DNA from: Candidatus Bathyarchaeota archaeon
GTDB taxonomy: Archaea; Thermoproteota; Bathyarchaeia; Bathyarchaeales; Bathycorpusculaceae
Direction of reading: 5' to 3'
Assembly (NCBI GenBank): GCA_026014685.1
Contig: JAOZHW010000011.1
Location: 1-64,000 of the forward strand
Length of the DNA: 64,000 bases
Position numbers and translations under genes: made by a program. Numbering within the stretch: the first letter of the stretch is position 1; each line of letters starts with the position of its first letter. The notes beneath the pieces are model-generated. The model had not been told where the DNA came from and did not search any database. It was given only the letters and a program-made list of their open reading frames with translations. This document shows, in pieces, positions 43,106-51,305 of the stretch.

Positions 43106-43229
43106 CCAGAACACCCACCCCGTCCATTTTTAGAGGAATTAAAAAGAAGAGTACACTGAAGGCTACGAAAAACAAGATTCCTTGAAGCCAACACAGACAT
43201 AACAATAAGGGGGACAGTCTCGCACTACG

Positions 43230-44076
43230 TTAGAGCAGATAATTTTGAAGGCTACTCAGGTTAATTCTAAAAACACACTCTGGCAGCGTCGCTAAGGTAT
43301 CGTTCAAAACGACGCCTTGATTGTAAAACTTGAATTTTGGAAAAACAAATAGCCAAACTAAATTGTTATTCTTCAAGAAATAGCAAGGGTAAATATCAGC
43401 ATTAGATTTTTTAAACCTATTAAGAGGATACGCTATTTTATGCCAGCCAACGTCTAAACCTCCATAAGATAAATTCTTTGATTCAATAACAAAAATCGCT
43501 TTTTCGGTAAAAATTGAGTAATCTAACTCTTCTTGACCGTTATAGGTATAAATTGCTTGGTTTTTTTCTTCTTTAGAATTGTATAAATAGACGTCAAATT
43601 TTGATGTCCGATTTCCTCTGGGACCGATGTAATATTCTGTTTCCCCAGTGATTCTTTTGATTATTTTATAAAAAATACCTAAGAAATGCATTAGTTCCAG
43701 ACAAGCGTTCTCGGTTAATCTGTCTAAGTAAGCATTAACCAAGTTTTTGTGATTCTTAGGGACATCATAAAATAGGTCTTCAAATTGATTAAGTTTTAAG
43801 TCCAGATATGACGACTTAAAAAAATCTTTTGAAAACGACAAATTTGCCCTGTCCTGTGCGTAGAAGAAACAAGTTGTTATCTGTGAATTCTTTGGCTTGT
43901 TTTGAATAGAAGTCAATCGATAAGAGGTTAGCTGTAATAGCACCACTTCTTTGAAGAATTGACTGAAGATTATGTTGCCTTACATAATCTGTGAATTTTA
44001 TTTCTTGCGAATAGCCTCTCTTTGATATATAAGAATTGAATTCGGAATCTTTAAGCAAGTTATCCCAAATATTCAT
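43230..44076 (-). pseudogene. PD-(D/E)XK nuclease-like gene, frameshifted
   Basis: Two overlapping frames, 44076-43816 (86 residues) and 43946-43230 (238 residues), join into one protein of about 281 residues if one T is removed from the T7 run (A7 on the plus strand at 43818-43824), giving FVVFKRFFKSSYLDLKL. The C-terminal half has a nuclease-like core: SKFDVYLYN, EELDYSIF and then FVIESKNLSYGG, where D...ExK fits the PD-(D/E)XK active site. Base composition is much more AT-rich than the flanking housekeeping genes, and it lies at the 3' end of tRNA-Ala; both suggest horizontal arrival. No methyltransferase of matching type is adjacent on the same strand. Confidence 0.6.
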
Positions 44077-44251
44077 AGCCTATTTGGAGTAGGTGATTGG
44101 TATATTAGGATAATGTTTTATTGGCAGGTACTCCAAAATGAGAAAACAGAACTACCTTTTTGTTATTAACTTCCTGTCATAAGTTAACGAAAAAGCCCGT
44201 TAAATTAATCAACGGCCGCCGCATAATTATTGGAACGGGCAGTATTTGGGC

Positions 44252-44722
44252 ATGACTTCAATCGACTTAGGTTGCGGAAACAACAAAATTTCCAAATTTT
44301 TTGTAGGGATAGATAATCATCCTGGAGCGCAAGCCGACGTAACATGTGACATGACAAACTTGAGTATGTACAAGGATTCGTCTGTTACGGTGGTTACTTC
44401 GAGGCGTGCAATACAGCATGTTGAGGATGATGTGCAGGTTTTTAGAGAAATTAACAGAATCTTAACTCCAGATGGAGTAGCCATAATTGAAGTAGCAAGC
44501 ACACTAAATGCGGTTGTCAGTAAAACATTTAACCGCTTAAAAATCAAGAAATACCGCTATACAGTTTTCCACACCTATTCAAAATCAACTATTAAAAAAA
44601 GAGTCAAAGAGGGCGGCTTACAAATAGTCACATACGCGAAAGCGCCAACGAAGCTACCGTTTTATAATCATGTAATCATAGCTATGAAAGGCGAATCGGG
44701 CGAAAACAAAAACACAACCTAA
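44252..44722 (+). CDS. Class I SAM-dependent methyltransferase
   Basis: About 156 residues. The SAM-binding motif I is SIDLGCGNNKISKFFVGIDNHPG, motif II-like DVTCDMTNL follows, and motif IV is TSRRAIQHVEDDVQVFREINRILTPDGVAIIEV. It belongs to the methyltransferase 11 group with no substrate domain. The frame opens at a TTG (44246); ATG 44252 is the better start. It stands between the accessory segment and the polyferredoxin operon and is somewhat AT-rich. Confidence 0.8.
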   Translation: MTSIDLGCGNNKISKFFVGIDNHPGAQADVTCDMTNLSMYKDSSVTVVTSRRAIQHVEDDVQVFREINRILTPDGVAIIEVASTLNAVVSKTFNRLKIKKYRYTVFHTYSKSTIKKRVKEGGLQIVTYAKAPTKLPFYNHVIIAMKGESGENKNTT

Positions 44723-44740
44723 ACCTTTGGTCCTCGACCC

Positions 44741-45985
44741 TTAATCATTGAGTTTAGCAGTTGACGAAGTGCCCTTCTCCAGCCAGTTACGTGACTTAGC
44801 CAAAGTTTTACCTGCAAAAGTAATTTTTAACGCATCTTCATAGGGACAGATTTCAACACATCGAGCACAGAGAATACATCGAGCTTCAGTTACGTCTCCA
44901 CCTTTCTTCTCGTACATGTCAGTGGCCTGCGTTGGGCAGACACGTTTGCAAACGCCGCATTTGGTGCATTTCTTCTCGTTCTTCTCTAACTTGGTCAACG
45001 CGATGTAACGAAATGGTTTGAACGCACTGAACAATGCGCCTAAGCCGCCCATCGGGCAAATTCGGCACCACGCTCGACGATACGCGATAGCTAAAATCGT
45101 GACGATGATGAGTACAGTTACGTTTATTGAGGTTAAGTAGAAACCGCTTATCCAGAATGGCCCATACACTATCTGAGAAACATAAGACCAATCCATGGCT
45201 CCGATGGCGCACTCAACCGCGATACACAGAGGACGCGCGGGGCAAATTAGACAGAAAGGTTCGTTGATGTTGCTTACTATGCCTGCTTCGGTTCCTTCAG
45301 GCCCACCAGGTATGGTTCCTGGCACGATTTCTGTGCCGAAAATGGCGTAGGAACCAAAGATTACGCTAAGCAGCAACAGGACGGCGATTATTATGAAGCT
45401 TGACTGAATCAACTTCTTGTTGGTTTTGCCGGATACATTTAGGTGCTTGAGGCGTGTTGCTTTGCGCACCCGTGTTAGGAGGTCTTGGTAGAGCCCAAAC
45501 GGGCACAGCCACCCACAGAAAGAACGCCCCAGAACTATGCAAGCCGCAACTAACATACCGACAACTATGGCCAGTTTCTCAAGCCCAGAGGTGGAATAGT
45601 TAACTTGGTACCCCCGTGGATAATCCCAAAAGGGGAATATGTAGGCTTGAAGCTGCCAGATAGCGCAGGTTACAGTGCGACCATTCGGGTAATAGCATGC
45701 CAGAAAAGGCACAGAGATGCCGTCGGGGAACTGGTTGCCCAAGATATCAGCGCCCAGCAAGTTGTCGCGTGGAGAAGGACCCAGAGGCGCAAAAATTTCC
45801 ACGTTGAACGGCCCGACGAGTAAACCCATGAATACGGCAAAGACTGCTGCAATTTGGATGAAGAGTCTTAGGGTACTGATTTTTCGGGTTTTGTCTTTGG
45901 ATAACTTGAGGATTAAGATGATTCCGACGGCGACGATTAAGGCAAACAATGGGACAACTATGTAGGGTGAGTTTTCAGTCACCAT
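44741..45985 (-). CDS. NapH/NosR-like membrane polyferredoxin
   Basis: A 414-residue iron-sulfur membrane protein. About six helices carry two cytoplasmic Cys motifs of the NapH/NosR type: WLCPFGLYQDLL and CRICPMGGLGALF, plus FCLICPARPLC. The C-terminus has two classic 4Fe-4S clusters: CTKCGVCKRVCPTQA and CILCARCVEICPYEDA. It would pass electrons across or along the membrane. It is the last gene of a minus-strand operon; its first 7 bases overlap the end of the preceding exported-protein gene. No catalytic partner reductase is adjacent, so the acceptor is unknown. Confidence 0.9.
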   Translation of the reverse strand: MVTENSPYIVVPLFALIVAVGIILILKLSKDKTRKISTLRLFIQIAAVFAVFMGLLVGPFNVEIFAPLGPSPRDNLLGADILGNQFPDGISVPFLACYYPNGRTVTCAIWQLQAYIFPFWDYPRGYQVNYSTSGLEKLAIVVGMLVAACIVLGRSFCGWLCPFGLYQDLLTRVRKATRLKHLNVSGKTNKKLIQSSFIIIAVLLLLSVIFGSYAIFGTEIVPGTIPGGPEGTEAGIVSNINEPFCLICPARPLCIAVECAIGAMDWSYVSQIVYGPFWISGFYLTSINVTVLIIVTILAIAYRRAWCRICPMGGLGALFSAFKPFRYIALTKLEKNEKKCTKCGVCKRVCPTQATDMYEKKGGDVTEARCILCARCVEICPYEDALKITFAGKTLAKSRNWLEKGTSSTAKLND

Positions 45986-46737
45986 ACAGAAGGCTTCCTC
46001 CTGACGTTAAAGCGGATTAGTGATGCCACCGCCACCGTCACCGCCAAAACCGCAAGCGTAGCCAACGCTACAGAATGCTGTACATAAAACGGTTGATCGC
46101 TCTCTGAATCCACATTAAACCCGTAGTGCGAAACTGTAACGTTGCCTGTTTTGCCATAAACGATTATTGTGTTGTCTGAGAGAAGCTTCCAATCTCGACC
46201 GGGAGCCAAGAAAACTCCAGGCGGGTTGGTTACACCCCATTCGCTTGTGTGGGTGGATTTTGTGGTGTTTATGTTTAGGTTGATGGTTTGTTCGCCTGGT
46301 CTATCAGCGTAGTATCTGATGTAACCGTAGCGGTTGAAAATGTTGGAGATTCTGTCAGAGTAAAACGTGAAGATGGTTATGTGAGAGTCTTTTACCGATA
46401 TGTTTAGGTTGCCTAGTCTGGTGGCGTTTCTGTTGGTTAGGGTTAAGTCAGTGAAGGCCCATGTGTCGCCTTCAAGCGTGGCTGACGTGTAGGTACCGTT
46501 GAAGGCGAAGTTAAATGAACCGTTAAGGTGGGGGATTAAGAAAGTGTCACTGGCTGTAAAATTTTTCGGCGACTGAGCTTGAACAGGGGAAGTAAACAAA
46601 AGAAGCGCGAAAGCTAACAGTGTCACCGCAGCTATTCGTAAACTGAATAGTTTCTTCGCTTTCGCCCTCAAAGCCGCCCACAAGTTAACCAAAAATAAAA
46701 CACTTAGGGCTATAAGGCTTTTTATAAGCCAAGCCAA
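45979..46737 (-). CDS. Exported protein with two membrane segments, unknown
   Basis: A protein of about 252 residues from a TTG at 46737 that follows GGGGGG; the frame opens upstream at 46851, but that part overlaps the previous gene and is basic and low-complexity. N-terminal hydrophobic segments (LIKSLIALSVLFLVNLW and VTLLAFALLLFTSPVQA) precede a 160-residue extracytoplasmic beta-rich domain with many Asn-X-Thr sites and a C-terminal helix (ALATLAVLAVTVAVASLI) plus a basic tail. It is the middle gene of the polyferredoxin operon. The family is not recognised. Confidence 0.6.
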   Translation of the reverse strand: MAWLIKSLIALSVLFLVNLWAALRAKAKKLFSLRIAAVTLLAFALLLFTSPVQAQSPKNFTASDTFLIPHLNGSFNFAFNGTYTSATLEGDTWAFTDLTLTNRNATRLGNLNISVKDSHITIFTFYSDRISNIFNRYGYIRYYADRPGEQTINLNINTTKSTHTSEWGVTNPPGVFLAPGRDWKLLSDNTIIVYGKTGNVTVSHYGFNVDSESDQPFYVQHSVALATLAVLAVTVAVASLIRFNVRRKPSVW

Positions 46738-46759
46738 CAGCCCCCCTTTTGGCAATATA

Positions 46760-47437
46760 CTAAATGTTGAAGTCTTTGCTGGGTTCTTCTTCGTCGGGTT
46801 TTGGTTCTTCTGACGCTGGAGGCATAGGTTCCTCGCTTGGTGTTTGCTCAACGGCAGGTTTTCGTGGTTTCTTGCTTTTCATCATCACGAAGAGAACAAT
46901 CACAACAACGATTGCTGCAGCTGCCGCCACCACAATCCAGGGCAACCAGTCGGTTGTATCACCATCTGAGGCGCCCCCGCTTGTACTGGGGGTACGTGTT
47001 GAAGATGAAGCAACAACTTGAATGGTCGCCTCTGCAGAGTCAAACGAGAAATAGTTGTTACTAGAGTCCAAGACGTCTACACCAACACGGTAAGTATGTG
47101 AACCCAACGAGGCGCTGGTGGGGATTTGCATGGTAAATTGGGTGACGTAGACGCCGTTTGCTTCTACGGTCGCGGGGTTACTGGATAAGTTTGGACCGAA
47201 GAGTTGGTCTTTTTGCATCCAGTCTGCGTGGACACCTATCGCGTAGATTTTCAATACCTCTGAAACTTTGCTTTGGAATGTGACGCTGACAAGCACTGTG
47301 TCTCCTGGTTTTGGTGACGAGTTGGATAATGTTGCGTATATGCTTGCGTCGCTTGAAGAAAGCGCGGAAACTAAGCCTACAGACAAGAAAACAATTACCA
47401 CAAAAGATGTTAGGGTTGCGATTCGGAGTCCTTTCAA
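46760..47437 (-). CDS. Exported Ig-like domain protein with C-terminal anchor
   Basis: A 225-residue protein with a signal peptide (LTSFVVIVFLSVGLVSA), an Ig/CARDB-like domain of about 120 residues (SPKPGDTVLVSVTFQSK ... YVTQFTMQIPTSASLGSHTYRVGVDVL), a short Ser/Thr linker, one membrane helix (WIVVAAAAAIVVVIVLFVMM) and a charged acidic/Pro-rich cytoplasmic tail. It is the first gene of the operon with the exported protein and polyferredoxin. A binding or structural role at the cell surface is likely. Confidence 0.75.
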   Translation of the reverse strand: MKGLRIATLTSFVVIVFLSVGLVSALSSSDASIYATLSNSSPKPGDTVLVSVTFQSKVSEVLKIYAIGVHADWMQKDQLFGPNLSSNPATVEANGVYVTQFTMQIPTSASLGSHTYRVGVDVLDSSNNYFSFDSAEATIQVVASSSTRTPSTSGGASDGDTTDWLPWIVVAAAAAIVVVIVLFVMMKSKKPRKPAVEQTPSEEPMPPASEEPKPDEEEPSKDFNI

Positions 47438-47556
47438 CTGAATTCCTCTATATCCCTTTTGTCACGCCAGTTTGCTATATATAATTTTTCCATAATCTCG
47501 CCACACTAAAGAAAACAACTAACAAAAAATTGGAAACACACCGACTATGCGGATTC

Positions 47557-47691
47557 TTATGCCAAGCTTGCTTGGTCAACCAAGTGTGCGGTCCCGTCGG
47601 GGCAATAAACTTTTTCGCCTAACCCCACTCTGCGATACCGAGCCAAGCATGGTTTTTGCAATCCACAGCCATCACAATCTCTCGAAATCAC
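47557..47691 (-). CDS. 44-residue Cys-rich protein
   Basis: A small frame from a GTG at 47691, preceded by GGGAGAGGGG at a distance of 9-10 bases. It reads ISRDCDGCGLQKPCLARYRR and then VGLGEKVYCPDGTAHLV. Four Cys (C-x2-C-x5-C-x14-C) fit a zinc site. It ends 120 bases before the exported-protein gene at 47437 on the same strand and could head that operon, although the gap of 119 bases and a TATA-like region near 47475 suggest a separate unit. No family recognised. Confidence 0.5.
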   Translation of the reverse strand: MISRDCDGCGLQKPCLARYRRVGLGEKVYCPDGTAHLVDQASLA

Positions 47692-47819
47692 CTTGATTTC
47701 ACCCCTCTCCCTTCACAAACAGAGACACATAGCACGAGATGATTTAAGGTAATTTACGGCTCATGGCTTGTTTTGCGTTAACCTTAAGTTTATGCAACCG
47801 ATGTTTGCAGAGGAAAGAT

Positions 47820-48143
47820 ATGGATACCTTAGCCTTTGCAAACATGCTCCTAGATGTAGCCAGCATCATAAACTTCATAGCATTACTCTGGATGCTTCGG
47901 GCAATCATAAAAAACCGCAACTATCTGCGGGGCTTCAGTGTAGTCGGCTCCTTTTTGACTTTTATATCTATATTAGGCTTCGAGTTGGCTTATCACCTAC
48001 TCGGGAACGTGATCGGCTTTATGATCGGTTGGGGAACTGTAGCGTTTTGGTTCTTAGCGTTTGTCTACACCCTTAGACTCAAACTCAAAGACCGAAAAAA
48101 CCAAAAAGAAACACAAACTACCGAGCAGGAAACTTTATCGTAA
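47820..48143 (+). CDS. Small three-helix membrane protein
   Basis: A 107-residue protein with three or four hydrophobic segments (FANMLLDVASIINFIALLWML; GFSVVGSFLTFISILGFEL; GFMIGWGTVAFWFLAFVYTL) and a basic, polar C-terminus. The ATG at 47820 has GAGGAAAG upstream; the longer frame from 47763 has no such signal. Its last 26 bases overlap, tail to tail, the end of the histidine kinase gene on the other strand. Function unknown; membrane partner of that kinase is possible but unsupported. Confidence 0.65.
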   Translation: MDTLAFANMLLDVASIINFIALLWMLRAIIKNRNYLRGFSVVGSFLTFISILGFELAYHLLGNVIGFMIGWGTVAFWFLAFVYTLRLKLKDRKNQKETQTTEQETLS

Positions 48144-49368
48144 AAGTTGATCCTTTTCCCTCTTGACTTTCAAAACATATGCTTCCGCCATGTGCTTCGA
48201 TGACACGTTTACAGACAGCTAAACCGAAGCCTTGACCGCGGGGTTTTGTGGTGAAAAGCGGTGTGAAAATGTGGCTTTTTATCTTTTCAGCTATTCCCAC
48301 TCCTGTGTCCTTCACTGAAATAGACACCTGACCTGAAGCGTTAATTTTCGCTGAAACAGTTAGGACGCCACCGTTGGGCATAGCCTGCACAGCATTGGTA
48401 ACCAAGTTAACTAAAACCCGCTTTAACAGTTGAGGGTCAGCCAATAGGGTTGGCGCGGCGTTATGATTTTTGATTTGGACGGAAACGTTAGGTGGAATGG
48501 TAACGGTTGCCAACACGCTGTTTAGGAGTGCGTGCAACTCGACGGTTTTCTTTTCGATTTTTACAGGTTGCACAAATGCTTGCAGGTCACTGACGATTTT
48601 ATCCATGTAGGCAATTTGGTCTTCAATTATCCTGAAACTCTCTTTCAAATTGAGTTTAGCCTCTTCGTCAGATAATTCTTCGACCTCAGACTTTGCCAGA
48701 TACAATTCACCCAGCAACGTTTGCAGAGGATTACGCAAGTCATGTCCAACCATGGCGGCTGTTTGCCCAATCGCCGCTAACCGCTCTTTCTCTTTGAGCT
48801 GCTTGGTTCTTTCTTCCACGATTTTCTCCAGATTCCCCGCGTGCTTCTCTAAACTCTTTTGCAGACGCTTCTGAGCGCTGATGTCACGCACGATGGACCA
48901 GATGCCGACAACGTTACCTTTGCCATCGGTTAAACGCCAAGTCCGCACCGACGCGGGAAAAACAGAGCCATCCTTGCGCCTGTACTCCCTCTCAAAAACG
49001 ATAGAACGACCAGTTTTGAGGACTTTGTTTACTATTTTTTCTCTTTGCTCGTGATATTTTTTTGGCAGCAGCTGCTTTATGCTTAGGTTTTTTAGTTCAC
49101 TTTTGCTGTACCCCAACATTTTTGCGTAGGCTTGGTTGCAGTCGATCATCTTTCCCTCTAAGTCACGGGCCATTATGCCGTCTTTGGTGGTTTGGTATAG
49201 TCTTCGGTAACGTTTTTCTGCAGAAATTAGGGCTTTTTGGGCGTTTTTATTATGTTCATTGTTGTTTGTAGAGTTGGGGGTACTGCTATGTTGATTGATG
49301 TTTTTAGAATCTTTAAATGGGGTTTTCTGATTTTCCGCTGCGATTTGGGCAGTTTCGGTAGTAGGCAA
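48118..49368 (-). CDS. PAS-domain sensor histidine kinase
   Basis: A 416-residue cytoplasmic kinase. The N-terminal 45 residues are Asn-rich and disordered. A PAS domain covers about 55-165 (TTKDGIMARDLEGKMIDCNQAY, then GWRRKDGSVFPASVRTWRLTD-like ending GIWSIVRDISAQKR). A coiled coil leads to the dimerisation domain with the phospho-accepting His in GHDLRNPLQTLLGEL, and the ATPase domain has NLVTNAVQAM (N-box), VKDTGVGIA (G1) and GQGFGLAVCKRVI (G2). No response regulator is adjacent; the receiver-only protein at 23732 is a candidate partner. Confidence 0.92.
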   Translation of the reverse strand: MPTTETAQIAAENQKTPFKDSKNINQHSSTPNSTNNNEHNKNAQKALISAEKRYRRLYQTTKDGIMARDLEGKMIDCNQAYAKMLGYSKSELKNLSIKQLLPKKYHEQREKIVNKVLKTGRSIVFEREYRRKDGSVFPASVRTWRLTDGKGNVVGIWSIVRDISAQKRLQKSLEKHAGNLEKIVEERTKQLKEKERLAAIGQTAAMVGHDLRNPLQTLLGELYLAKSEVEELSDEEAKLNLKESFRIIEDQIAYMDKIVSDLQAFVQPVKIEKKTVELHALLNSVLATVTIPPNVSVQIKNHNAAPTLLADPQLLKRVLVNLVTNAVQAMPNGGVLTVSAKINASGQVSISVKDTGVGIAEKIKSHIFTPLFTTKPRGQGFGLAVCKRVIEAHGGSICFESQEGKGSTFTIKFPAR

Positions 49369-49598
49369 CCTACGTGACCCCTGTTCAGTAATTGAATACG
49401 TTTTAAATAAAAGGCTTTCTAAAATAGTTCCTTCTAAAGGGTAGAAATAGACAAAAAATAGACGTTTGAGGAAATTTTGCTGGAAATTAATGTTTAGTTA
49501 TCAGCGCCTCCTCATTAAGTTAACTTGACAACATAGTCGAATTCAACACGACTAGGCGGCAAGGAGTAACTTAAGCCACCCACGAAAATCGTTTCCGT

Positions 49599-49874
49599 TT
49601 AGATGATGCTGTAGGTTTGGCGGTAGATGAAACCTAAAAGCAGCGGCCACGGAGGCGGATACCCAATTAGGGGGTTTAACCCTGTCAGGTATGGATTGGA
49701 GAAAACAGAAATTTCGTGTTGCTGGTAGGGGTTTAAGCCTGAACTAACCAAGTAACCTGTTTCTAGAAAAATTCTTTGGTCATAGTAATGGCCCAGAAAG
49801 ACAGCTAGAGGCAACTGAACCAAGACACTTACTAAAACTTGTAGCTGCCCATGCCTAAGTCGGTATTTGCTCAT
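49599..49874 (-). pseudogene. Truncated polytopic glycosyltransferase-like fragment
   Basis: A 91-residue frame that begins normally (MSKYRLRHG), with one hydrophobic helix (LVSVLVQLPLAVFLGHY), then LVSSGLNPYQQH and YPPPWPLLLGFIY. The order DxxxY/GLNPY followed by YPPP resembles the first extracytoplasmic loop of GT-87-like (DUF2029) membrane glycosyltransferases, which are 350-500 residues long. The rest of the gene is missing: 49500-49598 has no continuation. It is probably a remnant. Confidence 0.45.
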
Positions 49875-49922
49875 CTAAAGTTACCTTTAAGAAACGGATA
49901 AAAAACGAGAAAAGAAGAAAGT

Positions 49923-51068
49923 CTAATTGAAAAGAAGGCTTTTTCTGAGAAGCTTCGACTTAGTCAAGACCGCCACAAGCAATACTGTAGCAAAAAGAAT
50001 CGGCACCGCTATTATAGGTATTTCTGGCACCCAAACCATACCGTTGAAAGCCATGATTTGGCCGCCGTCACCTACTGTCCACGCTTGCAGCATCCCGGTG
50101 GTTTCGCCGTGAATCATGGATATGCCTCGTAGGTTGCCGCTTATCAGGTTGGTGTTGCATTCCCACTGGGTTCCTGTCCAATACATCACTAACCCGTTGC
50201 TACCACATGCCCAAGCTGACGTAGCGTTCCCAATAGAGATTGAGTGTATAGTTGAGTTTACGGATTGCGAAGGAGTTGTTGTGTTCATTGTTCCGAAGTT
50301 GAATTTATCCCACACTTTCCAAGTAGACTGGTTAAGGTTCAATACTACACCGTTGTTGTTGCTGCCGCCAGCTGCCCAGCCATGGTTTGCGTCTACCATT
50401 TGGATTGTGTAGAGGGGCGCGTTGGTTGGGCTTGTCATCGCTTCCCATGTGGAGCCCGTCCAATGCATGATTGTGCCTGCGTCGCCGACTGCCCATGCCT
50501 CCGCTGAGTTATGAGCCATAGCTACACCTCTCAGCGTGTGGGGCGTTATGTCTGTCATAGCGAACCATGTGTCTCCGTTCCAGTTTAGGGTCAATCCGTT
50601 TGCGCCTACAATCCAGCCCATCATGCCATCAGTTGTTATCGTAACCGAATACAGAGTGGAGTTAATCGTGTCGAAAGTGTCTGTGAAGCCGCTGAAGCTG
50701 ATTCGGCTCCAAACATTCCAAGTGCCGTTATAATGCAGAATCACTCCTGAGTTGCCGCTTCCGCCCACAGCCCAACCGTTGGTTACGTTGTTAAATGCGA
50801 CGGAGTAAAGGTGGGATGTAGTTGGACTTGACACCGTAGCCCATGAGTTGCCGTTCCAGTGGGCGATGGTTCCTGCGTCGCCAACAGCCCAAGCTTCAAG
50901 TGTCGTGAGGTCACCGTTGGCGGTTAGGTTGTTTACTATGCATACAGCGTTAAGGGTTGTTGTAGTGGGACTTGTCACTCTGTCGATTGAGGTTTGTGCT
51001 GCTGCACTTGAGAGAGTTAAGCAGAGACTGAAAAGACAAAGCGTTAAAGCAATCTTTGAAAATTTCAT
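49923..51068 (-). CDS. Exported repeat propeller protein with C-terminal anchor
   Basis: A 381-residue protein with a signal peptide (IALTLCLFSLCLTLSSAAAQ), seven or so repeats with the pattern AWAVGDAGTIAHWNGNSW/VSSPT, and a C-terminal segment VPEIPIIAVPILFATVLLVAVL followed by KSKLLRK. The repeats resemble the YCF48/BNR type of beta-propeller. The C-terminus (PEIP, hydrophobic stretch, basic end) is like the sorting signals processed by archaeosortases. No catalytic residues are evident; binding role likely. Confidence 0.8.
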   Translation of the reverse strand: MKFSKIALTLCLFSLCLTLSSAAAQTSIDRVTSPTTTTLNAVCIVNNLTANGDLTTLEAWAVGDAGTIAHWNGNSWATVSSPTTSHLYSVAFNNVTNGWAVGGSGNSGVILHYNGTWNVWSRISFSGFTDTFDTINSTLYSVTITTDGMMGWIVGANGLTLNWNGDTWFAMTDITPHTLRGVAMAHNSAEAWAVGDAGTIMHWTGSTWEAMTSPTNAPLYTIQMVDANHGWAAGGSNNNGVVLNLNQSTWKVWDKFNFGTMNTTTPSQSVNSTIHSISIGNATSAWACGSNGLVMYWTGTQWECNTNLISGNLRGISMIHGETTGMLQAWTVGDGGQIMAFNGMVWVPEIPIIAVPILFATVLLVAVLTKSKLLRKSLLFN

Positions 51069-51305
51069 CTCTTACTTTTTCACCTGCCTAAAAATTTTCG
51101 ACAACCTAGCAACCCAACCCGCGCTAATATAAGTTTGTGACTGTACAACCATGACCACTAAAGAAACAAAAAAAGTCTAAGACACCAAAATCGACAAGTA
51201 ATATGCGTTTTCAAAAACATATAGACCTACTTGACCCTGTCACTTAGCGGTTTTTTGCAGAAATAGTCTTAAAGACCACTTTGCGTATGTATCAGCGAAG
51301 TTTAT

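Noticed and set aside
42978-43205. Minus-strand frame reading through tRNA-Ala (contains DEAGFEPAAS)
   Set aside because: GFEPAAS-type peptides are the well-known false translation of the antisense of a tRNA T-arm; the tRNA itself explains the sequence.
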